Shown: piece after piece, positions 1 to 8,666 of the stretch | Numbering within the stretch: the first letter of the stretch is position 1 | Layout of the letters: the number at the start of each line of letters is the position of its first letter | NCBI GenBank assembly: GCA_037447655.1 | Contig: JBBHKE010003126.1 | Coordinates: 64,001-79,712 of the forward strand | Origin: Zygnema cylindricum | Taxonomy: Eukaryota > Streptophyta > Zygnematophyceae > Zygnematales > Zygnemataceae | Reading direction: 5' to 3' | DNA: 15,712 nt | The notes under the pieces: generated by a model | The model's input: the letters and a program-made list of their open reading frames with translations, nothing else | Database searches by the model: none | What the model was told of the DNA's origin: nothing | Position numbers and translations under genes: made by a program

Positions 1-119
1 CTGCGCTGGTCTGGAATCGCAGCTGCGTTGCTCTGGCATCGCAACTGCGCTGCTCTGAAATCGCAACTATAGCAGCCTAGCCCTAACTACTAAGTACCCA
101 ATTCTGTAACCCTGTTACA
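1..119 (-). repeat. 3' LTR of the chromovirus, partial
   Basis: These bases match the outer end of the complete LTRs at 6839-6957 and 12364-12482, ending in the LTR terminus ...CTGTTACA at base 119 (TGTAACAG in element sense). The window starts exactly at the first of three 22-bp tandem units, so the other 400 bp of this LTR are missing. It differs from the 5' LTR at two positions and from the solo LTR at one. Confidence 0.93.
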
Positions 120-131
120 GTGCCTCCCACT
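120..131 (-). promoter_or_regulatory. Polypurine tract (plus-strand primer) of the chromovirus
   Basis: In element sense the 12 bases directly before the 3' LTR read AGTGGGAGGCAC, a purine-rich run abutting TGTAACAG. This is where the RNase H-resistant primer for second-strand cDNA synthesis lies in LTR retrotransposons. The tract is short and interrupted by pyrimidines, so the exact primer is uncertain. Confidence 0.6.
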
Positions 132-164
132 AAGGATTCAGCGTCCCGCTGAACTTTGATGGAG

Positions 165-617
165 TCAGGGAAACTGCAGTTGCCGGAGTATGTCGTATGT
201 TTCTTCACGATACTCCTCGAATTCTTGGCGGAGGACGTCGAGTTGATGTTGGAGCTGTTCACATCGGGTCTCCAGTAACGCGATGTGACGATCTGCAGCT
301 GCCAACCGCCGCCGAGTAATTCGTTCCCGAACCTGATTTTCCGCTTCCTCCATGGGTATTGCGGTTTGCTGCGGAACGTCCGCAGGTGCAGGCTCCTCGG
401 GTGCCGGAATCCTGGGTTCTCCGGGTTCAGCCCCTGGGGTAGCTTCCTCTGGTTCCTCGTCCGCCAGTTCCCACCGAGGTACCTTTCGTAATTTGAAGGA
501 CACGTGTTTTCTTGCAGCTTGGGCCCGCTGCAGAGCATTCCTTCGAGCCAGCTTGAGTACTCGCACTTCAAGGGTGACTTCCGCTCGAGAGATGATGTCG
601 TGGAGGCGGACATCCCA
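165..617 (-). pseudogene. Third ORF, C-terminal part (coiled-coil segment), frame 3 of 3
   Basis: This open stretch reads from about 617 to a stop at 165-167, only 45 bp before the 3' LTR, and codes about 150 residues. It opens with WDVRLHDIIS and a basic stretch rich in Arg/Lys/Ala, continues through a Pro/Glu/Ala-rich spacer (EPEEATPGAEPGEPRIP), then a basic RERITRRR segment, and ends with a heptad-like leucine segment (LLETRCEQLQHQLDVLRQEF) expected to form a coiled coil. No ATG opens it; the longest ATG-type start would be inside the piece. It appears to continue the 618-898 segment after a frameshift near 615-625. I recognise no family. It could be a capsid-like or env-position accessory protein, but there is no membrane segment, so an envelope is unlikely. 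Confidence 0.5.
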
Positions 618-898
618 CGGGTGATAATGGCGAAGTAACCCGGGGGAACGTCAATTCTGTACCTGTAGTTTTCCTCTACCACCTCTACGAACGGTAAGGT
701 GTGAGGATTCAGCTGCACATAGCCTTTATGATTATTCCCCAGGTCCTTGGTCCGCATGAAATTCCACGCTGGGTGTGACGGAACGTTGGTAGGGATGCGG
801 ATAGGATCTCCAAGCTTCCCTATACGCCATTCTTCGGGCCACTCTGAGGGGTCCCAATATAACCTTTTGGCGAAGCTGAAGGCGAGGTCCGGATGCTG
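618..898 (-). pseudogene. Third ORF, middle part (Trp/Tyr-rich segment), frame 2 of 3
   Basis: Read from about 898 downward, this frame gives roughly 93 residues with a globular-protein look: LYWDPSEWPEEWRIGKLGDP, then PTNVPSHPAWNF, VQLNPHTLPFVEVVEENYRY and RIDVPPGYFAIITR. The amino-acid balance (Trp, Tyr, Pro, Ile) is typical of a folded domain and unlike the neighbouring shadow frames. The frame is entered by a shift near 897-905 from the acidic N-terminal part and left by another near 615-625 into the coiled-coil part. Beyond about 618 the frame stays open to base 83, but the translation turns into low-quality sequence and runs into the LTR. No known domain recognised. Confidence 0.45.
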
Positions 899-1437
899 AT
901 GTCGACCGGTAGTGGGAAGAGGTAGTCGGGAATTTCCTCTCCCTGTTCACTCTCCTCCTCCGAATCTCTTCGGCTTTCGCGCAAGAGAAATACATCATCA
1001 CCGCTGGGGTATTGTTCCTCCTCGTTCCTCTCCGCACTTTCAGACGATTGCTCGTCTGGAGTGCTCTCCTTGGTTGGGTCCCGCGTCACCTCCAGATCTG
1101 AGGCGCGCTCCTCAATTGGCGGAGGCGTTGGTTCGCGTTCCGGCTCCTCCGCCTCCGACAGCTCATGATCTGCTTGAAGTTCTTGATCACCTTCCCGGGT
1201 TGGGGTGTATTCAGGGTCTTGTGAGTTCTCTGACCCCTCCCCTCCACTGGTCTCCGCCGGTCCTGCCTCGCAACTGACACTATCCTCCGGTTCGGGCTCA
1301 ACTTCTACCTCTCTTCGATTCCTTGCTTCCACCATGGCTTCCGCTGCCCTTAGCAATCTCTCGGGACGGCTCGGGTCTCCTTGTCCCACGCGTACCAGTC
1401 TCCTCCTTTTCGAGGGTGGAGAGGACGACGACGCCAT
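820..1437 (-). CDS. Third ORF of the chromovirus, acidic N-terminal part, frame 1 of 3
   Basis: An ATG at 1437 opens 205 codons to a TAG at 820. It begins MASSSSPPSKRRRLVRV, with a basic KRRR cluster (residues 10-13) that could act as a nuclear localisation signal, then an Arg/Glu-rich stretch and a long acidic Glu/Asp/Ser/Pro-rich region likely to be disordered. The open frame extends 26 codons upstream to a TAA-bounded TTG, but 1437 is the first ATG. It starts about 145 bp after the pol stop and is on the same strand, in the place where env-like or additional ORFs occur in some plant gypsy elements. The last ~25 codons are probably out of frame relative to the ancestral protein, which seems to continue at 898 in another frame. 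Function unknown. Confidence 0.6.
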   Translation of the reverse strand: MASSSSPPSKRRRLVRVGQGDPSRPERLLRAAEAMVEARNRREVEVEPEPEDSVSCEAGPAETSGGEGSENSQDPEYTPTREGDQELQADHELSEAEEPEREPTPPPIEERASDLEVTRDPTKESTPDEQSSESAERNEEEQYPSGDDVFLLRESRRDSEEESEQGEEIPDYLFPLPVDISIRTSPSASPKGYIGTPQSGPKNGV

Positions 1438-1581
1438 AGACACTGCTGAACCAGACAATTCCGGTAGCTCCAGAAGCGGAGGTAAAGTAATTGTGCGGAG
1501 GGAAGCCGTTTCCAAGCTGCCGAGACTGAGTTAGTTGTGAGGACGAATGATGGTTGTATTCCCGGGGGTTGAGGGTTTCAC

Positions 1582-4500
1582 TTATGGGCTGTGCGCAGCG
1601 TCGCAGCGTGCGAGGGTATCGCAGTATCCAACATGTCTAAAACTGCGTTGCTGCGGCGGAACCGAGGGTTCGTCGTTACCTACATAGTGAAACACAATTG
1701 CGCCGTTGCGCTTTCCTGTCAGCGCAGTGGTGATACTGCGATCCTCTGACGTCATCATGACCATGTTGCGCTGCGGTGGTTGCGCTGCTACAGCGCTGCA
1801 GTGTGGTAACATCGCCGCTGCGGTCCTTTGCCGCGTCCCCAATATTATTGCGATGGTTGCGCCACTGCGATTCGCCCCTTTGTTGCGGCCGCTGCAATTG
1901 CCCCTCGGGTAAAGCTGAGTGTCCTCACTCTGCAGAAACCGGCGCAGCAACTCCGGGGAATGCAGATCCCCCTCGTCCACCCAAGAGTCGTCCTCAGCAC
2001 CGTAACCCTTCCAACGCACCAAGTATTGCGTGGAGTTAGAATTCCGAGAGCGACGTGACTTAAGGATCTCTTCCACCTCATACTCGTCTGAGGTACCTTG
2101 AACGGGTTGTAGAGGAGTATGCCGTCGTCGGTTAGGGAACACCGAATCAGGATCACGGAATGGTTTAAGGAGGGAAACATGGAAAACATTGTGGATATGC
2201 CAGTCCGTCGGGATATCCAACCTGTAAGCGACGTTGCCCACACGGGACAGAATTGTGAACGGGCGCGTGAACTTTGGGGCTAACTTTTTAGAGAGGGCTC
2301 CCGGCAAGGAGAGGTTTGCCATATTAAGGCGAACCTTGTCCCCCACACAGAAGACTATTTCCTTCCGGTGAGCGTCCGCCTGCGACTTTTGGCGATCCTT
2401 TGCCAGTTGGAGCGCCTTTGCCGCCTTTTCCAGGTTGCCTTGCAACGTCTTGGCAAAGTCTAAAGCAGCCGGTGTTTCGCAGTCCGCTACCAATAAAGTG
2501 TGGGGAAGAGTGGGTTGTCGTCCATTGAGGGAGAAAGGCGTAGCATTTGTTGACGAGTGGACTGCACTGTTGTATGCTACTTCGATTGCCGTTAAATGGT
2601 CCACCCAATCCGTTTGGTGCACCGAGACATAAGCCCGCAATGCTTCCTCCAAAGTCCGATTCACCCGTTCAGTTTGACCATCAGTTTGAGGGTGGTAGGC
2701 TGTGGACATGGCAAGCTGCGTTCCGCATAACGCAAATAGATTTTGCCAAAAGTGGCTCACGAATTTTCGATCGCGGTCGCTGACGATCCTTTTTGGAAGA
2801 CCGTGATGGCGGAATATTTCCCGAAAGAATAAGTCCGCAATATCTCGTGCAGTAGCCGTAGTGGTCGTGGGTAGAAAATGTGCCATTTTCGTTAGGTAAT
2901 CCACGACGACGAAGATTGAGTCGTAGCCCTCCTTCGTCCGGGGAAGGGCCACGATAAAATCCATCGAGATCGCCTCCCAAGGAACAGATGGTATTGGGAG
3001 GGGTTGTAACAGACCTTGTTGCCCTGAATCAGATTTGTTTCTATTACACGAGTCACACGTCCGGACATATTCTGCAATGTCTCGAGTCATGTTTGGCCAG
3101 TAATACGCTTCAGCGACACGTGCGGTTGTTTTATCTCGTCCAAAATGTCCACTGAGCGGCTCGTCATGACTCATTTGAAGAATTGCGTGACGAAGTGCCG
3201 TATTTGTCGGCACATATAGCCGTGTTGTCTTACTCGGTCTATACCGCCACATATCATTGGCAGTTCGAACGAGTACTTTCCGTTTGACAAGTTCCTTTAG
3301 TGAACCATCATCGCCGTAGGCGGCCTTTATCCGACTTAACCACTGTTCGTCCACTTGCACCGTACTGGTGACTGCGCTGAGCTTCTGATTTTGCGCTTCG
3401 GTCAACGCTGCGCTTTTCTCTTTCACAGAGTCTCCGTTCCTCTGCTGCGGTGCTTGCGGTTGTTGCTCCGCTGCCGGCGCAGCGACGTCAGGTCTTCTTG
3501 ACAGCGCATCCGCCGGGTTCGTTTTGCCCGGCTTATATTCAATAACAAGTTCCGGACCGAAGGTTTGCAGGAACGTCATCCAGCGCACTTGTTTCTTGGA
3601 CAACTTCGGCTGGGTTTGGAGATATTGTAAGGCGTGGTGATCCGTGATAACCGTGATCCGTTTTCCCTGAACGTAACACTTCCAAACCTCCAGCGCATTG
3701 ATAATAGCTATTGTTTCCTTCTCATGGGTAGCCCAGTTCAACTCTGCTGCCTTTAGTTTGCGACTGTCGTAGGCGATGGGTTGAAGGCCTTTTCCTTGAT
3801 CCTGCATAAGGATCGCTCCAATAGCCATATCGCTAGCGTCAGTAATTACCGTCCAAGGTAAATCCGGATCGGGAACAGCTAACACAGGGGCGGTAACCAA
3901 CCGCTCCTTTAGCGTGTTAAAGGCTGTTTCTTGCGCCGCTTTCCAATCATAGGGCGCATCATTCTTGAGCAATTCCGTGAGCGGTGCAGCGATTTTTGCG
4001 AAACCTTCGACAAAACGTCGATAATAGGAGCATAGTCCGAGAAAGCTTCGTAACTCCGTAATATTCGCCGGCTGCGGCCACTCCTTTACTGCTCTAGTCT
4101 TGTTGGGATCCACTGCGATCCCGTCCCGGCTCACCACATGGCCTAGAAAGTCAATTTTCTCCTTAAAGAAGTCACATTTACTTCTTTTTGCGTATAACTT
4201 ATGCTCCCGAAGGACTTGGAGGACCGTCCGTAAGTGCTTCACATGCTCCTCCTGCGTTCGGCTATACACCAATATGTCATCTAAGAAGACGATCACGAAT
4301 GCGTCCAGATATTGTCGAAAGATGGAATTCATTAAATGCATAAAGGTCGCCGGTGCGTTAGTCAACCCGAACGGCATTACCCGAAACTGGAAATGACCGT
4401 ATCGAGTTCTGAACGCCGTCTTTTCCACATCCTCCTCGGCAATTCTGATCTGGTGGTAGCCGCTCCGCAAGTCTATTTTCGAAAAATATTTGGCACCTCG

Positions 4501-5820
4501 AAGTCGATCCAACAATTCGTCTATCCTCGGTAGGGGGTACGCATTCTTCACCGTTAACTTGTTCAGCGCTCGGTAATCTATACACATACGGAACCCTCCA
4601 TCTTTCTTGTTCACAAAGAGAACAGGGGCTCCATACGGTGACTTGCTTGGTTCGATTGCTCCGGCTTCGACCAACTCCGCGAGTTGCTTTTTCAATTCGT
4701 CCAACTCGGTGTAGCTCATCTTGTACATCCGATTAGCCGGAGGTACCGCTCCAGGAACAAGCTCTATTTTATGATCCACTTCGCGCTTCGGAGGTAATCC
4801 TTCGGGGAGCTTCGGGGGAAATACATCTGCGTACTCCTCGAGAAGTTTTGACACGACTTCCGGGGCCTCTTCGGAAGTCTTTCCAATGTCGTCACTTTCT
4901 TTGGAGTCGAAGTCGGGGTCCTTCTTTTTCCATTCTTCCGGGATCTCCTCCTTCGCCTCCTCCATTGGCTGGACGACCGCCATATAAATCATTTCCCCTT
5001 TCTTAAGTGCCCTCTTAAGCTGTAAGGCCGAAAGCAGGCGTCCCTCTTCCGTTCCCTTACCAGCCGCTCCCGCTGTTACCTCAAACTCTTCTTCACCTTT
5101 CTTCACTCTCATGGCGCCACTTCTCCAGTCAATCATCGGATTCCATTTTTGCAGCCACGGCTTCCCCAATATTACCTCATGATCCCCAAGAGGTAATACA
5201 TGAAGCGTGTCGTACCATCGGAATTTCCCAATGCCGACGCGCAACCTCGGGGTACGATGGGTGATTGATAGGGAACTGCCGTCGGCCAATTGCACCGACT
5301 GAGGATTATGTAGTACCACAAGAGGAAGTTTCAACCTTTTCACCGTCGCCTCGTTAATGAAGTTCCCCGACGCTCCGGAGTCCACCATGAAGTCAGCTGC
5401 ACTCACTCCTATTTGACCCCGAAATATCAAAGGGTCACCTCCTTCTCCGGCTAACCTCATAACGGTAAGTTTTCCCTTTTTGGGGTCTTTCCGTTTTGGA
5501 CACTCCCGAGCCATGTGATCCGGAGAACCGCACTGGAAGCATAGGCCATTTTGCCTCCTCCGTTGGATTTCCTCGGGGGACAAGTCATTGGTCTTGGTCT
5601 TGGTGGTTTTCTTCTTTTTCCGCAGGACGTTGACCGCTTCCTTATCCTCATTAATTGCGCCGAGCTCCATGGGGGTTGGACCTTCGTCTCGTCGGTTTCC
5701 TCCGCTACTGCTCGACCCGTAGTGATAAGGTCTCCGGAGGCTAAAGTCGACCGAATCGGTCCGCTCCGCAAACTGGATGATTGCTGAGAGAGGGGAGTCA
5801 CGCTTTCCCGAGCAAGCCAT
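1582..5820 (-). CDS. pol: Nucleocapsid-pol polyprotein with chromodomain
   Basis: 1412 open codons. In order: a CCHC zinc knuckle (residues 94-107, [15 protein letters not shown]); aspartic protease (D147-S-G-A); reverse transcriptase about 350-560 with D450 in [10 protein letters not shown] and the FLDD box at 512-515; RNase H about 655-775 (D661, E702 region, D727); integrase with H885/H892/C922/C925 and catalytic D954, D1015, E1051; an RPF variant of the GPY/F module about 1184-1204; and a chromodomain about 1245-1300 keeping aromatic-cage positions Y1247, W1270, Y1273. The chromodomain is expected to tether integration to modified histones. A further ~110 residues follow, unlike the family norm. 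The listed ATG is only the first Met in this frame: the zinc knuckle belongs to gag, so the natural protein most likely continued from the gag frame before a frameshift near 5790. All catalytic residues look intact. Confidence 0.95.
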   Translation of the reverse strand: MACSGKRDSPLSAIIQFAERTDSVDFSLRRPYHYGSSSSGGNRRDEGPTPMELGAINEDKEAVNVLRKKKKTTKTKTNDLSPEEIQRRRQNGLCFQCGSPDHMARECPKRKDPKKGKLTVMRLAGEGGDPLIFRGQIGVSAADFMVDSGASGNFINEATVKRLKLPLVVLHNPQSVQLADGSSLSITHRTPRLRVGIGKFRWYDTLHVLPLGDHEVILGKPWLQKWNPMIDWRSGAMRVKKGEEEFEVTAGAAGKGTEEGRLLSALQLKRALKKGEMIYMAVVQPMEEAKEEIPEEWKKKDPDFDSKESDDIGKTSEEAPEVVSKLLEEYADVFPPKLPEGLPPKREVDHKIELVPGAVPPANRMYKMSYTELDELKKQLAELVEAGAIEPSKSPYGAPVLFVNKKDGGFRMCIDYRALNKLTVKNAYPLPRIDELLDRLRGAKYFSKIDLRSGYHQIRIAEEDVEKTAFRTRYGHFQFRVMPFGLTNAPATFMHLMNSIFRQYLDAFVIVFLDDILVYSRTQEEHVKHLRTVLQVLREHKLYAKRSKCDFFKEKIDFLGHVVSRDGIAVDPNKTRAVKEWPQPANITELRSFLGLCSYYRRFVEGFAKIAAPLTELLKNDAPYDWKAAQETAFNTLKERLVTAPVLAVPDPDLPWTVITDASDMAIGAILMQDQGKGLQPIAYDSRKLKAAELNWATHEKETIAIINALEVWKCYVQGKRITVITDHHALQYLQTQPKLSKKQVRWMTFLQTFGPELVIEYKPGKTNPADALSRRPDVAAPAAEQQPQAPQQRNGDSVKEKSAALTEAQNQKLSAVTSTVQVDEQWLSRIKAAYGDDGSLKELVKRKVLVRTANDMWRYRPSKTTRLYVPTNTALRHAILQMSHDEPLSGHFGRDKTTARVAEAYYWPNMTRDIAEYVRTCDSCNRNKSDSGQQGLLQPLPIPSVPWEAISMDFIVALPRTKEGYDSIFVVVDYLTKMAHFLPTTTTATARDIADLFFREIFRHHGLPKRIVSDRDRKFVSHFWQNLFALCGTQLAMSTAYHPQTDGQTERVNRTLEEALRAYVSVHQTDWVDHLTAIEVAYNSAVHSSTNATPFSLNGRQPTLPHTLLVADCETPAALDFAKTLQGNLEKAAKALQLAKDRQKSQADAHRKEIVFCVGDKVRLNMANLSLPGALSKKLAPKFTRPFTILSRVGNVAYRLDIPTDWHIHNVFHVSLLKPFRDPDSVFPNRRRHTPLQPVQGTSDEYEVEEILKSRRSRNSNSTQYLVRWKGYGAEDDSWVDEGDLHSPELLRRFLQSEDTQLYPRGNCSGRNKGANRSGATIAIILGTRQRTAAAMLPHCSAVAAQPPQRNMVMMTSEDRSITTALTGKRNGAIVFHYVGNDEPSVPPQQRSFRHVGYCDTLARCDAAHSP

Positions 5821-6404
5821 TGTTCCACATCTCTACGAATAGACGACTTAAGCCCCTTCACGAAACGATCCACGGCTTCATCCTCCCTCATCGTAGGTAT
5901 TTGAACCTTGCACTTCAAGAACCTCTGCGTAAACTCCATCACTGAAGTTCGTTGCTTCAATACTGCGATCTTATCTCTCGCTGCCTTCACCGTGTTGACA
6001 GGCTGCCAAGTGTCGCGGAGGAGTTGAACAAAGAGCGCCCAGACGGTCGGTGTCTCATCGTCCTCTACCAATGTTCTCCACCAAGCCCCCGCTGCCCCTT
6101 TAAGAAGACCACCCGCGTAGTGAATCTTCTCACGATCCGATAGGCTAGGAAAATTCTCGAGATAGTTCGCCACAGAGAATAGCCATGAGTCAAGGTTCTT
6201 GTGTCTTGCAGGGTCAAACTCGTCGGGAAGCCGTAATTTCGGTCTCCGAGAGTCTCTCTCGACGCCTCCCTGAGGTCGCTCCCCTAGACGCGTCTCCAAG
6301 GCCATGACGGTGTTACTAAGCTACGCATTCTGTAATCTCACACATTCCAACTCCCTGAGAACTTGCGCCAACATTTCTGTAGTGGATACACCGTGTTCAT
6401 CCAT
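5787..6404 (-). pseudogene. gag: gag (capsid part), interrupted by a stop and a frameshift
   Basis: An ATG at 6404 begins a leucine-rich, coiled-coil-like leader (EMLAQVLRELECVRLQNA), which meets an in-frame TAG at 6321-6323. The same frame resumes with a Met at 6305 and carries a typical Ty3-type capsid domain: W-rich start (LDSWLFSVANYLENFPSL), DREKIHYAGGLLKGAAGAWW, and the FTQRFLKCKVQI and [20 protein letters not shown] helices. Near 5787-5800, in a CTCTCTC run, the coding sense passes to the frame of the pol ORF, where the zinc knuckle lies. The gag frame stays open to 5457, but the translation after the break is a shadow. Either a slippage mutation or, less likely, programmed frameshifting explains this; most plant chromoviruses use one continuous gag-pol ORF. 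Confidence 0.85.
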
Positions 6405-6425
6405 GTTGTCAAGTCACGGGTAATA

Positions 6426-6437
6426 GCTCCGATACCA
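6426..6437 (-). promoter_or_regulatory. Primer-binding site, initiator tRNA-Met type
   Basis: In element sense the bases starting one nucleotide after the 5' LTR read TGGTATCGGAGC. This matches the common plant LTR-retrotransposon PBS TGGTATCAGAGC (complementary to the 3' end of initiator tRNA-Met) at 11 of 12 positions. It sets the strand of the element and fixes the LTR/internal boundary at 6438/6439. Confidence 0.88.
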
Positions 6438-6549
6438 GTGTAAAAGAGGTAGCAACACCCCACAATACGTCACAATGCACAGCGGAAAATACCAAGGATC
6501 TCCCCGTAGCAACAGCAAGAGCACACAGAACTCACAGACAAGGTTGGGC

Positions 6550-6555
6550 TTTATT
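6550..6555 (-). promoter_or_regulatory. LTR polyadenylation signal AATAAA
   Basis: On the minus strand AATAAA occurs about 90 bp downstream of the TATA-like box of the same LTR, the order expected for the R region of an LTR retrotransposon. The solo LTR has the same hexamer. Inferred from motif and position only. Confidence 0.55.
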
Positions 6556-6641
6556 ACTTGAAAAGAGAGTACAAGGTTGCGCTAGCTGCGTAAGTCTATT
6601 TCAGGTCTACTTCCGGTCCCCTATTCACTAGGTCTACCTGT

Positions 6642-6650
6642 CTATTTAAA
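6642..6650 (-). promoter_or_regulatory. TATA-like box of the LTR promoter
   Basis: Element-sense TTTAAATAG lies mid-LTR, upstream of the AATAAA at 6555-6550, and is conserved in the solo LTR at 12167-12175. It is the best candidate for the RNA polymerase II core promoter driving element transcription. A second AT-rich motif (ACTATATAG) further upstream is an alternative. Confidence 0.45.
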
Positions 6651-6838
6651 CTAGCTAACTCCTGGTCAACTTAGTACTATACAGCTATACACAAGGACCT
6701 TCGCGGCCAATCCAAGATCTATCCAAACTTCCTTCTAGAACTATATAGTTCAATCTACACAATTGCGGCGTTGCTATGCTGCGCTGCTACGCCGCTGCGC
6801 TACTAGTTGCTACGCCGCTAAGTTGCTATGCTGCTATG

Positions 6839-6904
6839 CTGCGCTGGTCTGGAATCGCAGCTGCGCTGCTCTGGCATTGCAACTGCGCTGCTCTGAAATC
6901 GCAA
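6839..6904. repeat. Three 22-bp tandem repeats inside the LTR
   Basis: Three adjacent 22-bp units of the type CTGCGCTG[G/C]TCTGG...CGCA[A/G] occupy 6839-6860, 6861-6882 and 6883-6904. The same array is at 1-66 and 12364-12429. It lies in the outer U3 part of the LTR, where tandem repeats often act as enhancers; that role is inference. The tract before it (about 6768-6838) is a looser series of GCTGC/GCTAC words. Confidence 0.85.
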
Positions 6905-6974
6905 CTATAGCAGCCTAGCCCTAACTACTAAGTACCCAATTCTGTAACCCTGTTACACGGACACAGGGGACACA

Positions 6975-8246
6975 ATGTTGCAGGTTATGGGCCCACCCGT
7001 TAGGGTCCCCATATTTAACGGATTTGGGTTCATTTGTTGGGAAGCCATGATGAGAGGGGCTTTGTGTGAAAAATGATAGAGGTATTGTTACTGGAGGAGT
7101 GAAACGTCCACCTCAGGGAACTGATGGAGTGAGGTTTTAAGCAGCAACATCTGCTTCAACGAAGGAGGTAGACGATGGGGATTGCAATGTGTCCAAAAAT
7201 GGGAAAGGGAAAAAGACACCTCTTACTCGTATCGACACAACACAAGGAGCGGCGGCCGTGAAGACCGAAGAAAACGATATTCAAATGTGGGAACACACAA
7301 ACATGCCTGCCAGTCATTTCACTGAAACACACCTTACTCAAGCCTTGGCAACCTGTCACCTTTAGATTCTCAAAGCCGAGGATTTGTGGAGGACGTTAGT
7401 GGAGATCTATAGAACTGGTACTATTCAGGAGCTCCAGTTGGCCGAGCAAAAGTTAGGGAGTTATAGTTACAAAGGGGGAAAGATGCTAGTCTAGTGTAAT
7501 GATCTCTCTTGTTTTTTTATAGAAATGGAGAGTCCTGGGTGGACAAGTAGAAGGAAGATGAAAGTCAACACCCTCATCATGAAGGTGTCGGATGAGTATG
7601 AGAATATAGTGTACCGAGTGTTGGAAATGGATGACATTTCTTGGAAGTGGAACACAGTGGTCAGGATGATACTTGTGCAGGAGAACACTATTGAGATTTG
7701 GAGAGGAGGAAAGAGTGTTCAAGCTCTCGTTGCCGGAATGCACAGGTGGGGGAAAGATTGGAGGAAGTCGTAAAACAAATTTAAAGGAGAGAAAGATCAA
7801 TCTGGAGGACTAAGCCCCCAAAGGGTCTTTCTCATTTTTGCAACAGTCGTGATACTTCATAGCGGATTGTACCAACTTGTCGGAGCTAAGACTCCAAAAG
7901 AATCATGGAGGGGGTACTTCTGGAGGAAAGAAGAAGGCACTTGAGGTCACACAAGTGAAACGGAAGACCGAGGAGGACGAGTCCTCTGAGAAGGAGGATG
8001 GGGAGCTTCTTCTTGAAGAGAATCAAGAGGAGAAGGAGATCCCTCGGAAACAAAAGTGTGCTCTTGGAGCCATTCAGGAAGCTCCACAGGGAGGATGGAT
8101 CATTAACACAGGTGCATCTATGCTTATGTGTCGTGACAGGCACCTCTTTACAAAGCTTAGAAAGATCCCTACTGTAGCGATAAAGTATGGGGATGGCAAA
8201 GTAGTTACTACAGATCTAGTGGGATCAGTGAATCTAAAAATCTTAG
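6975..8246 (+). pseudogene. Ty1/copia gag-protease remnant
   Basis: Several plus-strand pieces form a decayed copia gag and protease. At 6975 an ATG opens VPIFNGFGFICWEAMMRGAL, the start typical of copia gag, ending at a stop at 7074. A second frame from about 7210 to 7773 gives HLTQALATCHL, then KAEDLWRTLVEIYRTGTIQE, LAEQKLGSYSYKGGKM and VSDEYENIVYRVLEMDDISW, with TAG stops at 7363 and 7492. A third frame (about 7877-8246) has an acidic linker and the protease box WIINTGASMLMCRDRHLF, where the catalytic Asp of D-[ST]-G-A is Asn (codon 8105-8107). No intact zinc knuckle is visible. Integrase and RT are missing: the piece is cut by the copia LTR starting at 8247. A relative lies on the other strand at 10937-11275. 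Confidence 0.85.
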
Positions 8247-8537
8247 TGTTGTACCACAATTATCCCGAATAATTGGGTAGGTATTTATCCATTTGATTCT
8301 CCAAATGTATTCGTTCGATGTATGCTACGTGTGAAAGTGCGTCGGCGTCTTTCCATAAAATCTGTATGATGTTCTTTTGCCGACGCATGTCCCTGCAGAA
8401 GTACAATACACTCAAAGTGCTTCTACTGTCATACTAAATAAGGTACGTATTACAGTTTTCTTTAGAGAATATATTCTAAGTCCTTAGGCTCTCTTCACAG
8501 CCTTGTTTAGTGAGTATAAGATTTTCTAATTTCAACA
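8247..8537 (-). repeat. 3' LTR of a minus-strand Ty1/copia element
   Basis: On the minus strand a purine tract ATTTAGGGGAG is followed directly by TGTTGAAATTAG, the classic junction of a copia polypurine tract and 3' LTR. Reading on, the next sensible end is ...GGTACAACA at 8247, giving a TGTTG...CAACA terminal inverted repeat and a 291-bp LTR. The right end is well supported; the left end rests on the 5-bp inverted repeat and on the protease frame losing its match there. No second copy of this LTR is in the window to confirm it. Confidence 0.5.
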
Positions 8538-8548
8538 CTCCCCTAAAT
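8538..8548 (-). promoter_or_regulatory. Polypurine tract of the minus-strand copia element
   Basis: In minus-strand sense ATTTAGGGGAG sits between the RNase H stop codon (8561-8563) and the LTR start at 8537, the position expected for the plus-strand primer of a copia element. Confidence 0.6.
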
Positions 8549-8560
8549 CTTTAGAATCAG

Positions 8561-8665
8561 TTACTCACTTAGCCAAATAAACTTTCTACAATACTCCAAC
8601 TTAGGAGCAAAAATAGCTTTAGTCAGCATATCAGCCACCATCTTTTCATCCGGTAAATAACTCAT
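8561..8665 (-). pseudogene. Ty1/copia RNase H C-terminal fragment
   Basis: The minus strand encodes YLPDEKMVADMLTKAI followed by KLEYCRKFIWLSE and a stop at 8561. The VAD-[MI]-LTK motif with a basic/aromatic tail is the standard end of a copia polyprotein. Upstream the frame runs straight into a GA-rich repeat (Leu/Pro/Ser in translation) at 8667, so only about 34 codons remain. The rest of this copia polyprotein is not visible; the gag pseudogene at 10937-11275 on the same strand could be its other end, split by later insertions. Confidence 0.75.
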
Positions 8666-8666
8666 T

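Larger units (their letters stand above)
1..6957 (-). mobile_element. Ty3/gypsy chromovirus LTR retrotransposon (one LTR truncated by window edge)
   Basis: The element runs on the minus strand: 5' LTR 6957-6439, PBS, gag, pol with a C-terminal chromodomain, an extra ORF region, polypurine tract, 3' LTR up to base 119. Domain order protease-RT-RNase H-integrase-chromodomain is diagnostic of the chromovirus branch of Ty3/gypsy (Metaviridae). Because the LTR is 519 bp elsewhere in the window, the complete element would be about 7.36 kb, with some 400 bp lying left of the window. The 119 bp of 3' LTR differ from the 5' LTR at two positions, so the insertion is recent. The right flank begins CGGAC; the matching target duplication cannot be tested here. 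It sits just upstream of an older copia gag remnant. Gag is broken, so this copy is probably non-autonomous. Confidence 0.96.
6439..6957 (-). repeat. 5' LTR of the chromovirus, complete (519 bp)
   Basis: The LTR is bounded by TG...CA, with terminal TGTAA.../...TTACA that form a short inverted repeat. It has the same length as the solo LTR at 11964-12482, from which it differs by about ten substitutions with no length change, and its outer end matches bases 1-119. In element sense it holds a TATA-like TTTAAATAG, a downstream AATAAA signal, and near its outer end a tract built from GCTGC/GCTAC-type repeats including three 22-bp tandem units. Confidence 0.95.

Noticed and set aside
83-617. The minus-strand frame open from 757 down to 83 as one 224-residue protein
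   Set aside because: Only the part above about 618 looks like protein. Below it the sequence loses that character, overlaps the better coiled-coil frame and runs into the LTR.
732-1037. A minus-strand frame overlapping the third ORF
   Set aside because: Arg-rich shadow of the acidic ORF in another frame, with no independent support.
820-1437. The third ORF as a retroviral-type envelope gene
   Set aside because: No signal peptide, transmembrane helix or furin-like site is visible in any of the three frames; only the position resembles env.
4100-4585. Several 65-98 codon frames inside the RT region on both strands
   Set aside because: They lie within the intact pol frame, whose RT motifs are unmistakable.
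5787-5800. Programmed ribosomal frameshifting between gag and pol
   Set aside because: Not excluded, but the break separates capsid from nucleocapsid rather than gag from protease, lies in a CT microsatellite, and the same gag also carries an early stop. A slippage mutation is simpler.
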